Part shown: positions 48,311 through 59,760 of the stretch, piece by piece
Numbering within the stretch: position 1 is the first letter of the stretch
Layout of the letters: the number at the start of each line of letters is the position of its first letter
Origin: Fasciolopsis buskii
Lineage: Eukaryota > Platyhelminthes > Trematoda > Plagiorchiida > Fasciolidae
Assembly (NCBI GenBank): GCA_008360955.1
Contig: LUCM01001910.1
Coordinates: 131,031 to 195,030, forward strand
Length of the DNA: 64,000 nucleotides
Direction: 5' to 3'
The notes under the pieces: model-generated
The model's input: the letters and a program-made list of their open reading frames with translations, nothing else
What the model was told of the DNA's origin: nothing
Databases searched by the model: none
Translations under genes and position numbers: made by a program

Positions 48311-49170
48311 CATCGCTCACGATTCCTAACTAGGATGAAACACCTGTACACTAATTCGGCTTCCATGGATTCTTAATGCTTACTTGAGTTATTATATCAC
48401 ATGGTGAATTATTTGGTGAGAGTATTCATTCTTCCATCAATACTAACATATACATACGAAGTAGTCAAGTTAAGCTGTGCAAATCATGTCCAAAGCGTTT
48501 GTCGTATTTAGGTTACCTGCAGAATATTCATCTATCAGCAGGGGTCGATTGGTGCGCAGATGAAAAAGACGAGCGTTGGCAGCCCTTTCGTCAATTCAGT
48601 CCGAGGGAATTTGAATCTAGCCCCGTTAAATCCTTTCTAGCTAGTTGGGCCTGAAATATTTAACCCCTGTTCCCGACCACTGGTACGCAAGCAGTCAACA
48701 AACGTCATTAGTTCGAAAACACTACTGCGACTAATATGTAGAAATTAAATGAACGGAAATCGTGAAGTAAACGATCCGAAACTGGAGCAGAGCAAAAATC
48801 CCGAGTCCCTCAACTCTCCACAAAACATACACAGACACTGATTTTACCTGTTTACAACACATGGATAGGCTCGACAACGAAATCAATAATTCATCTGGGG
48901 TTACGTCACCAAATACAAATAAGACGTGGCTCAGCTGAGTCCGAAAAATCTGAGTGATTGAAGCCTTAATTTGTTGTCATACACAATGACGTCAATTACC
49001 ATCTGGCCAGGTAAATAAGCTAGGCTGAACGGAGTTCATCACGACCATTCACGGGCAAAATCTTGGTGCAGACGGACGAACTCATCTAGAGTTCAGATGA
49101 TGGTGAGAACCCTAAGGGAGTGAAATACGATCAGTAGTCATCTGCTCTATGCTTCTTATAGAACCCTAGA
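46915..49170 (+). repeat. Right arm of a ~2.25-kb inverted duplication
   Basis: Inverted match to 33211-35465. It begins inside the RT ORF of the complete element and ends about 860 bp beyond the element's 3' tail at GAACCCTAGA, after which no homology to the left side is visible. Because the element extends upstream of 46915 only on this side, this arm looks like the parent copy. Confidence 0.9.
48315..48680 (+). repeat. Repeat R2, diverged copy in right arm
   Basis: Inverted counterpart of 33700-34065: GATTCCTAACTAGGATGAAA, TTCCATGGATTCTTAATG, ATATCACATGGTGAAT, GTCGTATTTAGGTTACCTGC and GGTCGATTGGTGCGCAG. Confidence 0.55.
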
Positions 49171-51929
49171 TCGTCATTTCATTTGCAGTCTGTCTTTGTC
49201 ATGCGCTGCGATTGAAATTCGTTGTTGAGAATCTGATAAATGATTATTCCTGGGTTTTTATTCACCATTTCGTGTCCGAAGCAATGTTGTGGTAGGTATC
49301 TTGTATATTGGTTTTGATAGAATTAGTAAACATGTAAGATCGACCGAAGAAGCATTTCGAAATATTGATGTACTATCGTCCTATGCTATATTACAACGTT
49401 GTAGCAATAAAGAATCGTTAGAATGATCATACCAAACATAAATTATGTCATGGTGCTGAGTCTCAAAAACATTAGCCTACCAGTCAGCCAATCAGCCAGC
49501 TATTAAACCAATTAGCCACCACCTAGCAACCCAGCTAGTCAATCAAAAGGTCGATCGATTATTTAATTAATTACTGAATGAATCAATCAGCCAGATTATC
49601 AGTCAATTAAGCATTTAGTTAAGTAATCATGAAATTATCCAAGAAAGAGGGAATAAACAACAAATTATCCAGCCATTGATTTAGTCGGTTAACTGAGCAA
49701 ATATATTTTCATTTCTAATTCATCGAACCAAACGATCAATGAATCGAATGTCTATGTATGCATTCACTCACTAGATCAATCAAGGAGTTGGTTATTTCGC
49801 CGGGTAATAACCTGCATAAGCAAGCAAAAATGCAAGGCCGATAATGGGATTTGTTAGAAGTTGGCAGCCATGCAAATCGTCCTATTTGTTTTAGGACATT
49901 CCGTGCCAAACTTAGTATCAGATTCAGGTTTTCATTGAACCCTGGCTGAAGTGCCAGGGAACATTCTCATTCCTCTTATTTTGTCACGCAACCTCAGGAG
50001 AACGAATAAACGATTATGAATATCTGACATGCCTATTTGGGAGAAGACGTTTTTGTACCGTCTGCGTGGTTGCCGGCACAAGTGGTGTTCCAACACAGGG
50101 ATTTGTCATAGTCAGTATTCTCCGGAACGAAACAATCCGTTTTTTGCATCAAAAGTAGGATAACCAGAGTGGGTGTTCTGAAACGTGAACCAAAACGGAT
50201 GATAAACAACTGGAATGCACATACGTTGGCAGGACACCAACAAATGCCAACGTGCAGCAAATGACTTCCCAATTGAACACACGGATAAAAAGTGGAAGTA
50301 GACAGGTGCCTAGTGTTTTTTGGGGAAACCGTCCAAATTCTCGCCAGATGCTCTGAAGTAAAAGACACGCCGCACAGTTTATGCAATGCATGACAGCGGC
50401 GCAAGTCCGGTGTCATTTTTCTGCGTGCTCCTGCTCCTGTGTTCCTCAACAAGACCGAGTCTGGGCAGTGTGCGGAGAAGCACACAAAAAATGAACCCTT
50501 TCAAAACAAAACTGTGTACTTTATGGTAGTTACTGAAGGTGAACAACAACAAATTGGCCAGCCCAGTTACTGAAAACGTGCGTCCTTCGGAAGGCCGCGC
50601 TACCCTACCGCATCACAATCGCCCCATCATTTTTTCGTGTGAAAATTAGCCCCCACTATGGTCGCCCTTCGCCGACACATTTCTTTGGAGTTTTGCTGTC
50701 TAAAAATATAACTGGTTTTTGACGGAAATGCCACAGTTATGCACGCAAAAGTCCGTATGATGCAATACATTACAATGTAATACCACATAGTACAAATTCT
50801 ACTGAACAAACACTGTGAAGAAATTAGTGCTTAGGTGGACAATTTTGATAGGATTTGGTCAGCATCGGTTCATTTCTTCTGGAGGTTGGTTGTTTCCCCA
50901 TCCCTTGATTGATGTGCCATTGGAATTCTTGAATACCTGCAGAGTAAGTTAGCACCATATTCCCGCATTTTGGTCTAGCTTGATCCTTCAAAATGACCAC
51001 TGCATGGTGTTTGACCCACGCACCGATAGCCAACAGCTTATGGAGTATGAGGAATGGATTGCAAGATTACCCATTCCAGAATGTGACATTATCAGACAAT
51101 ATTTTGGACACTATTAGCAGTGATATTGTACCAGAGTTCGAACACAAGGCAAGAACATTCATTGTAAGGCATCGCTCTCTTAATTCATCGCTCGTCCCAA
51201 AACTTACTCAGTTTATAAGTAAAATATTGTTCATACCTCCTTCTTTATTGGAAAATCGTTTTTTTCAACACCTCGGAAGTAAGAATCTGAAGTAGCCAGC
51301 TTATTCACATGAAGCATGTGCTGTTGGGATCCCGGGAGCTTTTACGACGATGGTGCTCGTCCGATAGCCTCGAACTAAACAGTTCAGTCAATTGCTTGAG
51401 AATTTCCACTGAACACATTGGGAAAACACAAGTTGGCGAGCAACCTCGTTTTCAGTGATTCGTACTTATGTCATTACATCACAATATATTAGGAAGAATT
51501 TCATAATGGATTGAATTACTCAGTAAACCCCTCCTCTAGGCTTGTTTTCGGCCCTAACAACCACTCCAGGGTACAAATTTGTCCTGCAATGCATTCCGTC
51601 ATTCAATCCCTGCTTGCTTTTTAAGAATACCAGAACCAGTATGTACAGCGAACGTGACCGGGGTTCGTATATTTTAATCGAGTACTGGGCACGTTCATGG
51701 CCAGTGACTTGTTCGATTTGGTGGACTTGAAAATTCCCAGTGCAAAACTGGACGAATGTGCTTTGAGCTATTAGACTCAAAGTAGTCAACAGATAGGTGC
51801 GGTTCATTTTAAGTTAATTTGTTCTAAATGAATTATCATGCATTTCAAGCAACCAACTTGCCACTGAGAATCACAGATTCACTACTCTGCAGCTCCCTCA
51901 TCCTTGTTAGAACTCATCAATGGGCAGTA
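49171..51929. other. No gene recognised
   Basis: Contains a low-complexity stretch at 49468-49830, listed separately. A 150-codon minus-strand frame (50485-50033) has no recognised domain. On the plus strand near 50215 the phrase CTYVGRT recalls a GIY-YIG-type motif, but no other part of such a domain follows. Confidence 0.4.
49468..49830 (+). repeat. Degenerate CAAT/CAGC short-unit repeat
   Basis: Irregular recurrence of CAATCA, CAGCCA, TTAGCC and AATTA words (for example CCAATCAGCCAGCTATTAAA), consistent with an old tetranucleotide-type repeat. No fixed longer period could be seen. Confidence 0.55.
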
Positions 51930-52020
51930 TCAATCTTCTGCGAACTGGCACGCTAATCTCGGGACAGCCGGTTGTGAGTAGTATGCATTGGTAATGAGGT
52001 TAGTCGGGCCGGTTCTCCGC
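51930..52020 (-). repeat. Repeat R2, tRNA-like part only
   Basis: GCGAACTGGCACGCTAATC, TCGGGACAGCCGGTTGTGAG and GTCGGGCCGG match the tRNA-like core of R2 on the minus strand. The 163-codon frame through this region (52421-51930) is probably incidental, since it runs through the repeat. Confidence 0.5.
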
Positions 52021-52514
52021 GGTCTACCGAACAACAACTCCAAAAGGACTGTCAAGCACACTGCCTGCATGTGCACACACAGATAGATACACACATCGCA
52101 CATGCACGTCCTCACACCGACACACGCATACTGCTTACGCGGACAAACTGTCCAACTTCTTGTCACGTGACAAACGCCAATTAGCTCTGCTGCTTTATGC
52201 CTATCGATCACTATCGCTCGATGCATGTAAAGTGTGTTCATTCTCTCAGTAAACGACCTGCTCAATGAACAGGTTTTTGTGCATCCCAGGGGTGGGTTCA
52301 CAACAAGCAATAGGTGATGTAGCACTCGTATCCATTGCTGAATTTTGAAGGCCCCAAACTTTTGCGTATTGGATGAAAGGGCCCAGACGACGGCGAACTT
52401 ATCTGTAGGAATCGTTGGCACTGTACGTAATATTTACAGAACTTTGCTGTTCGACAGTTTGTAGCTGTTGGAAGTCTAATACCAATTTCCGTCATTCACC
52501 ATGCAGTGTTACCA

Positions 52515-52690
52515 CCCAGACCGGTCGGCGTAATGGTTTGGACGTTCGACTCACAACCGTTCGTCCCAGATTCGCATCTCACTTCGGTCACGGTGGATGT
52601 ACATTCGTGCTGAATTCCAACAACCCGTAGGAAACAGTTGGACCGGGTTTCCATGATCTCCAATGTCATAGTGCGTATTGACAGTGTATG
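52515..52690 (+). repeat. Repeat R2 with tRNA-like head
   Basis: On the plus strand ACCGGTCGGCGTAATGGTT, GGACGTTCGACTCACAACCG, CCCAGATTCGCATCTC and CGGTGGATGTACATTCGTGC parallel the complement of the 10.2 kb copy. A degraded body follows (GTAGGAAACAGTTGG, TTTCCATGATCTCCAATG). The A-box-like and B-box-like elements are at 52525-52538 and 52567-52580. Confidence 0.65.
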
Positions 52691-53845
52691 ATAAACGACA
52701 GGGACAAATGCCATTGAATCTTGCGCCACAGCAACAGGTTATTCGTATCCTGGTTCTGTCCAGCTGCAAGGCCGTTGAGAGTCTACTCAAAGTCCCGATT
52801 TTTCTAACCCATCCGCTGAAGGATGTCAGCGTGACAAACTTGTTTTTTTAATCACCACATCTTAACTACCAACAGTTATCGTGCCGTGGGCCGATAACTG
52901 ATAGCCTTTTTGTGAAAAGAAACAATTTCGCCCATGCGCGATAGTTGATTCTTACCCACTTTTGGTCCAGGAGATCTTTGTCATATCCAGAACAAAGGAA
53001 ATACAACTGTAGATCGAATAATTACCAGTCATTCTCGGCTGATTCCTTTGCACTTGTGTGTTTTTGCTTGTTTGAATGATAACTCAATTCTGTTAGACCT
53101 GACATTTATCTCCATCCTCCAGAACAGTCAATTCTAGGAACAGAAAAACTGAGGAAGTAGCTAGAAACTTGTTTTTCTTCAGCAAACATCTTACATTTTC
53201 CTGGTGTTACTTTGTTTCTTGGATTTAATTGCACAGACGAGAATGATTGCAATCTGCAGCGAAAGCATTGCCACTTTATCGTTACCTGAATTACCCTGAG
53301 AAATGAATAATAAGAGCGTTCAAATAAGATCTGTAACAAAAATTTTGTGAAATTCCACCCCACACTGATTGAAGAGAAAAGACGATGATTGAGTTTGTCT
53401 TTCACCAGCCGTCTTTTGCGTATCACTGACGATGCTCGTTCAGTCACGGAATCGCACTAAAGACGACAGTGAAAATCAGGAAACCACGTGAATTAGCCCG
53501 TTTACGGTCCGTTCATCATCTTACTATAAGTTTGCTTCTATCTAAGTGAGAAGTCTCCCTTCAAGTTTTTTGCCCAGAAAGTGTGGCTTGGCAGCTTTTG
53601 ACAAATGCGGAATTGAACCAACGTTTGTCGAAATCTGCCAATTGCAAGTTGAACGTTGACGTAGCATGCCAAATCATTTTGAAATCATTTGACAAATTGG
53701 ATTTTTTAACTAATGGTCATCATGATTTATAACTAGTGAATTCCGGTTGATTCCTAGCAAAATCTTCTGACGGTAAAATTGTGATAAACTTACTGTGGTC
53801 GATACCATGTAGTTACTTAACTTGAGCCGGTACCTGTTGATTTTT
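52691..53845. other. No gene recognised
   Basis: Anonymous sequence. A 113-codon minus-strand frame (53447-53106) has no motif. Confidence 0.5.
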
Positions 53846-54005
53846 AAATGAAATGTCCGGACACCGTGCGGCATGGTCTTTCAGCTCAGGTGAAAGAGCA
53901 CACGCGGTGCAAGTGTGTTGGTTGCGCTCATGCGTGAGTTGCATCCTTGCACGAGTTGCGTTCACGTGTGGGTTCGAATTCCGCCCCGGTCGGAAACTTT
54001 TGACA
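53846..54005 (+). mobile_element. SINE-like repeat (family B) with tRNA-like core
   Basis: Starts AAATGAAATGTCCGGACACC, as does a second copy at 58558. An A-box-like GGTCTTTCAGCTCAGGTG and a strong B box (GTGGGTTCGAATTCCGCCCC) follow. The long variable region between the boxes exceeds that of an ordinary tRNA, so a tRNA-derived repeat is more likely than a gene. Confidence 0.55.
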
Positions 54006-54660
54006 GTTAGGTCAATTGTAGATTTTTGGTTATTTAAATTTACGTTAGTGATAATAATAGTGATATCTCATTTCTTGGACAGTGTCAAGACATACAGTGC
54101 GCATGATCATGACATGCGACGATAGTGACAAAAAGGGAAAAACACTCGCGTGCAGACAATGGGGGGCCTATACAATAGCTGATAATACGTACGTCAGGTC
54201 ATATATGTATGGTAAGTGCATAATTGGTAACGAATTTCCACGCGGGAATTTGAGTCCAAAGGGGACTTCTCGCCAGTTCACCAACACTGGACGAAAGTGC
54301 ACTTTTGCAACCTGTGTGAGGATGTAAAACAGTAAAATACTGTACAGTTTTGTGCCATACAATAGGTTACCACCTGGAATCACCGAGATGTATCACAAAA
54401 CTGGTCATATCCAGAAGTGCCAGTTCAAAAGAAAGCGAGAACTTGCTACCGTGGTTAAATATTATCGCCTCGGCTAGGCTTTTGATATCTTGGCAGTGAT
54501 CACTGCATTTAGGCCAGCGTGAAGGATACCAGCAAATTTTGGATAGAGACGACTTCCATGCCCTTTGGAATGCCAAGAGCTGCACTCCTCTAGAATGACG
54601 TCACCATCACGCTTTAACGTTGAGCTTCCAAATAGGACACCCAATTCACCGAATTGTGTT
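54006..54660. other. No gene recognised
   Basis: Anonymous sequence with short open frames only. The 72-codon minus-strand frame at 54585-54367 has no recognised domain. Confidence 0.45.
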
Positions 54661-54832
54661 GTTTATCTCTTATCTTTATTTACTTTATTATTAAAGTGAG
54701 CGTCATTTTCAAGAAGGGACTGCGGCCAACAGAGGGCCTCTGAGTAAGAAAGCTGACCGGCGTTGCGAGGATTCGAGCTCGCGAACCTCAAGTTCGAATG
54801 CCACGACCTAATCCGCTGGACTACTCCTGGCC
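54661..54832 (-). mobile_element. tRNA-derived SINE-like element (family A)
   Basis: Minus-strand head at 54754-54832: TGGCCAGGAGTAGTCCAGC, GATTAGGTCGTGGCATTCG, a B-box-like GAGCTCGAATCCTCGCAACG, and CCGGTCA. The body GAGGCCCTCTGTTGGCCGCA and an AATAAAGTAAATAAAGAT tail closely match the 7.7 kb copy, which confirms a shared multi-copy element and not isolated tRNA-like matches. Confidence 0.78.
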
Positions 54833-55479
54833 AAACAATAAATATATTTGTTTTGCTTAAAATATCTACGCTGATCAATGGAATGACTTTGGACAGAGAC
54901 GAAATGAGATCGTCAATAACAAAAAATAGTTCAGGATTAACAGACCAATCACCAACGAAATCGGAGAATTTCGCGCTTATTTGAATTTTACATACCTGAA
55001 TCCCTGAAGTATCGGATAGAGATCATAAAAATAATTTGTAAAATTATTTTACTGAGTGTGTATTCTTGCACGTTTCGCATATGTTTTTCCGTAATCGGAC
55101 AATAGAGATTACTACACTCATCCACCTAAAATCCTCCTCGCCATCAAGTTACCTTATCTCACATTATTTCGTGCTTATGTCATAAGTAGTCGAAATTAAA
55201 AAGAAATAGTCCAACTTAAGGCGTGCTAGTTACAAGAGACCTCCGAAAGTGATTCAATGTCATAAGGCTGTGGTAGATCCGAAATTTGCTGCTGGACACA
55301 CACACACAGATCTGCAAGGCACGGTGCCCTGACACCTAGTGCGTTACATCTTGATGCGCCCACACATTTGCAATACTTTGCGGAAATAGAGATTACACCA
55401 ACACTTCACAGTCTGGATCTGTCTAATTGTAACGTTTTATTTGAAATCGTAATACGGAATTCAGTCAGTCGTAGTAACG
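54833..55479. other. No gene recognised
   Basis: Anonymous AT-rich sequence. A short CA tract lies near 55298. Confidence 0.5.
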
Positions 55480-55670
55480 TACAAGTGCGGCTAACCAATG
55501 GGTACTGGATTGACTCCAATTCAGACTAAGCAAGTGAAGATGGCAGCTGTAAAACGCTTTCGGATTTTAGTTAGAAATTACATTTAAACGCTGGACAATT
55601 TCGGTCCAGTGGAATTCGTGGTATGTATGAATTTCGCGTTTACCTGTTGCCACGGTTCCCGTCGATCGGT
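55480..55670 (+). repeat. Dispersed repeat R6, diverged
   Basis: GGGTACTGGATTGACTCC, GCAAGTGAAGATGGCAGCTG and a CCAGTGGAATTC-like block parallel the 13.1 kb copy. Confidence 0.45.
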
Positions 55671-58557
55671 TGTATATGCAGACTACCTTGAGGCTGCACC
55701 GGATAGTGTTATGTGACTTGAACATAGGCTCACCACAGTAACACGGTTGATTATTAACACATTACTCCTAAATGTACACAATATTATTGAACCGGATGAG
55801 GCCAGTCCGTTCGGAAGGAATTTATAATTGTCAAAGCAGATAGAGGAAACACAAGCAAACAAAGGAGGTATGCAACTCCAGGGATCCAAGATCCAAGATC
55901 ATTTCATGTCTGAGCAAAACAAAAAGCAAGAGATTACGCAATCAACACTAGATTTTGTGTTTTGTTCTGAAACTTCGGGTAAGCAAACAGCTGATAATGT
56001 TGTGTTATCGTTTCATATTTTGTTATTCCTTCCCTGTTCTACTTTATGGACAAACAAGCACACTTATGTTAGTTTTTTTCAGTCTCATGACTTCACTTAG
56101 TACCTGGAGAGTAGGACTATGAAAAAAGGGCAGAAGGAAACGCTAAAATTAATACCATTTTCTTTTAAGAATGCACTTTGTAAACCCGATTTCCGAGACC
56201 ACATGAAAACAGTCAGCTGACCTTAACACTCATTGTTGATTCCCTTCGTATTCGCCTTAAGGACCGGTAGTATGCCTTTTATATAGTTCGTATTCAACTA
56301 AATATCAGATGACAGAACAGAAAAAATTATATTTATGCACGTGTGTCCCCTATTATCGGTCTTTTTTCTAACAATGAACAAGCGCTCAACGTCCAAAAAC
56401 TCTGCCTTTCAGAAAACCAGGAAATTTCAACTACGCACAGTGCTTGAAGCCAAGGAAACTCACAAACACCACATCAATCTGGACACCCTTTTAGTCATTT
56501 CACTCAATTCATTTGTGTGCAAATTGAACTTAACTGAAATGAATGTCGTGAGGTCTCAAACTAAAGATAACGAGTTCGAATTGTTCCACCGCCGATCAAA
56601 TTTCCCATTTGGTAACCCTGTGAAAAGGATGTGGATGCACTGTGCGATGACAGCCTACAGCAAACCAGTCGATTTGTTCACGTTTTTTTGATTTATTCCT
56701 ACGGAAACGTCTTACAGAAAAAAGTAGGTGCGATAACTCGAAACATTTTCAATTGAATTCGATTCCATCCAGTTCGATCAGAGTGTTACAGTTTACAAGT
56801 GACAACATCAGCAGATCATTTGACTAGGATTTCGATCACAAATCACTCTAGTCCTTTCCGATTACCTAACAAATACGAACTCGGGCCACTATCGAAATGC
56901 ACTCGGACGACAGCGGTCGAGATTGCAACATACCGTTTCAACCAAATCCACAAAGACACTTGTTAATCGGACGGTTTTTAGGGAATTTCCGTGAGCCTCA
57001 TAATAGTCCTTGGGACTTTCAAATAAGCCAGTGTTCAAGACCGTTTAAAAAGATTTTCCTCAGGTTCTTTATTCAGTTGTTTTGAAAACAAACATGGCAG
57101 CCGAAATGTCCGATCAGTTGTTGCTGATTTTCATCATTATTACGGGGATGCATTGGAGATACGCCAAAATTCTGAACATTTTGAGATCCGGATATACCAG
57201 TATACTCGTCGAATTGGCCTTGAGAAGGCACACAGACTGGTCCGGAGCCACTACGTGTGGCATACAAATGTGTAGTGAGTAGCGCACTGATATCGATATT
57301 ATTGTTCATACCTTTTGTTCGCGTCACTAGCCAACTCACAGGCAGATAAAAGAATGTTGGCAAATGATGATTGGGGTGGGAGCAACGAAAGGTATAAGCA
57401 TGGGGATGGCTGAAAAGGAGCAGCACAAGACTGTTATGGTGAATAGATTGTGGTTTACATCTAGATGATGCATGTCCTTCTAGCATCAAAACCATAGACG
57501 ATAACATTTCTTTACCTTCAGGAAGTTTCAATTTTTAGACCAGCAAGAATTGTCCAGACAGTAAAGTGATAGGTTATACTCAGACTATACTCTGGATCCA
57601 CCGATCCATCCCGGCGTGATACTGTTCTAGTCCGAAATTATGTGAATCAAATCCACCGTTTTTTTTTTTGGCGGGATCTATCGATGGGGCTCTCGGTCGC
57701 TGATGTTGTCTGGATGTCCGGAATTCTGTTCGGACCTATCACAATACGTAAGTGGTACGAGCAATGTTTCATCATTTGAGCGTTCATTTCCGACGCTGTC
57801 TTAACTCCAGAAAGTGTTTAGAGTACCGGAAACAGTAGTGGTACAGTGTGCCAAGATCCGCTGTTACCAGCCTTGAACCGCTGATCCATTTTAGGCGAGT
57901 TGGATTTCGAAAACTTATTACCTCTACTATTTGTCTGAGCACCATCAGGGTGAAGACGCCGTTTATGTACTTTACCATAGGCAGTCTTATAGATCACTAT
58001 AGAAAGGTAGGTTTGCAAGTCAAATGTGAGAAACGTTTGGTCATTTCTGTGCCCGATGAACAAACAGTAATGAGCCTGTATTCTGCTAGATCCCCGATTA
58101 CTCTGAAGTATCTGGGATGTGGGGGTGGGAGTGAGTGGCTTGGGCCGGACGTATATTCATGTGCTATAGACCGGATAACAAGGAAGAAATTTGCCTTCGA
58201 TCAGTCAATCGGCTGGATGAAGATCCAATTGAATGGGTCGATGATTCATGTGTACGATTATCGCTGTCATATTTAACATAGCTCCCAGCGGTGACCGAAA
58301 AGTAAGTGTTGTCTATCCATAGGCTGATTACAAAAATCCAGTAAACCGTATTCTTACTCACTCACCTAGAATCACGTCCAAATCGTTATTAGGATAAAGT
58401 TCGAAAATCAGGTCGTGTTGCACCATTCTGTCGACCATTCACCAGAGTGTTGTAATTTGATATGGATTCTAGCTACTAGACACCGGTTGATTCATGAAGA
58501 GGTCGATTTCCGACAGTCAACCTGTGAAGAGCTCACTGTGCTGGTAACCAGTGGTCC
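55671..58557. other. No gene recognised
   Basis: Open frames of 118 codons (56335-56691, plus), 152 codons (57531-57073, minus) and 142 codons (57848-58276, plus) lack recognisable domains, signal peptides or family motifs. I did not call them genes. A homopolymer T run lies near 57660. Confidence 0.4.
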
Positions 58558-58680
58558 TTAAATGAAATGTCCGAAAGCTATCCAGCGTGGCCTAGCATCT
58601 TGGCACGTTGTGCACACGCGGTAATCAAATGTGAGTTGAATCTGCGCCTTTGTTCGAATCACTTGGAGTTGAAAACACGC
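58558..58680 (+). repeat. SINE-like repeat (family B), decayed
   Basis: Begins AAATGAAATGTCCGAAAGC like the 53.85 kb copy, then CACACGCGGTAATCAA and a weak B box (TTTGTTCGAATCACTTGG). Confidence 0.4.
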
Positions 58681-58877
58681 CACTGCTGGATAAATTCCTA
58701 ACATCACATATATATATGCTTGATATAATATAGTACAACATTTACGGCAGTGTGGTGACTGATCCAGTCAGCATGCTTTTTCCCAGAGCAGTCCGATTGT
58801 TAACGAGTTTGTAAATATCAGGACCGAATGACGTAAGGAATGTATCGAAAAATCGACGCGCCATGTATTGGTTTTTT

Positions 58878-58989
58878 CATTGTGAATGATATAATTTGGT
58901 CTTGAGAAAGACTACCCACGGTAGTCGAAACGATGACGCATTACATCTACCAACAAAGCTGTGTTATTAACATTATACCATTCACAATA
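58878..58989 (+). repeat. Hairpin with hammerhead-like core between inverted repeats
   Basis: A perfect 6-bp stem (GACTAC 58910-58915 with GTAGTC 58921-58926) is preceded by TTGAGAA (58902-58908) and followed by GAAAC (58927-58931). The whole is flanked by 17-base inverted arms, CATTGTGAATGATATAA at 58878-58894 and its complement at 58973-58989, with 15 of 17 bases matching. The layout recalls the ends of Penelope-like elements. No PLE coding sequence is visible nearby. One extra A before the stem and two core changes argue against activity. Confidence 0.45.
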
Positions 58990-59284
58990 AAAAGCTGGAG
59001 TGTGTTTAATCTTCGACAGACGATGTTCCCAGTTTGACGGGAGTATAGGAGGAATCCTACCATGAAATCAAATCGCTATTTGTTCTCCACGGTGATAGAC
59101 AAGTCCTTAAGTAATTTGGTCCTATAACTTGTGTGATCCTGAGAAGAAAATATTCTGCCACTGTTCGGTGTGGCTTACTTCCTCGATTGATTGGACATTC
59201 ACCATACTTAATCGAATGGGTTGCACCCGTGCGTGCGTTCACACATGGATTAACTCAATACTTCCCAAATCCGTTAAACCATAT

Positions 59285-59760
59285 CGAATGACGCGTGTTA
59301 GTAGGAGATTGAATGTTTTCATGTAGTAGTTCACCATGTGATATGATCGCTCAACTCCCCATTAAGAAACCATGGAACCGCTGTATAACTGTTTCATCCG
59401 ACTTGTCAGCAATTATCAGCAGTGTATATCCACCGCGCCCGAACTGGCACGCAAACCCGGGATGAACGATTCTGAGTTGAACGCCTTAACCATTACGCTG
59501 CCGGGCAGGCTCTGAGCGGTTTTGTTGAACTTCATCGCATCATGTTCCACCTATCCGTTACTGAGTTGCACGGCCACGGACCGCTAGCGCACACCAATCC
59601 ACCCATACTCGTTCGCGATCACTTCTCTTTAGGTGGCCTAAATACGACGACCGCTTTGGGCATGACCTATAGAGCTTGGCTACGTGGTACGTGCTGGTAG
59701 CAGAAAATTGAATGTTTTCATGAAATTATTCGCCATGCGATATCATCGCTCAACTCAGAT
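59285..59760 (-). repeat. Repeat R2, more than one unit
   Basis: One ~399-base unit plus the start of the next. GAATGTTTTCATG with a downstream ACCATGTGATATGATCGCTC-like block occurs at 59311 and again, diverged, at 59710. The tRNA-like part is at about 59436-59506. Bases 59355-59591 are nearly identical to 10156-10392. Confidence 0.7.

Noticed and set aside
50190..50260. GIY-YIG endonuclease of a Penelope-like element (phrase CTYVGRT)
   Set aside because: Only one short phrase fits. The downstream conserved residues of the domain are not present in any frame.
50033..50485. 150-codon minus-strand frame, possible gene
   Set aside because: No domain, signal or family motif. Length is within what chance allows in 64 kb of eukaryotic DNA, and there is no splice or promoter support.
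51930..52421. 163-codon minus-strand frame, possible gene
   Set aside because: It runs through a copy of the R2 tRNA-like repeat and a CA-rich tract, so it is most likely incidental.
57073..58276. Two ORFs of 142-152 codons on opposite strands
   Set aside because: No recognisable motif in either, and no evidence of exons or conserved composition.
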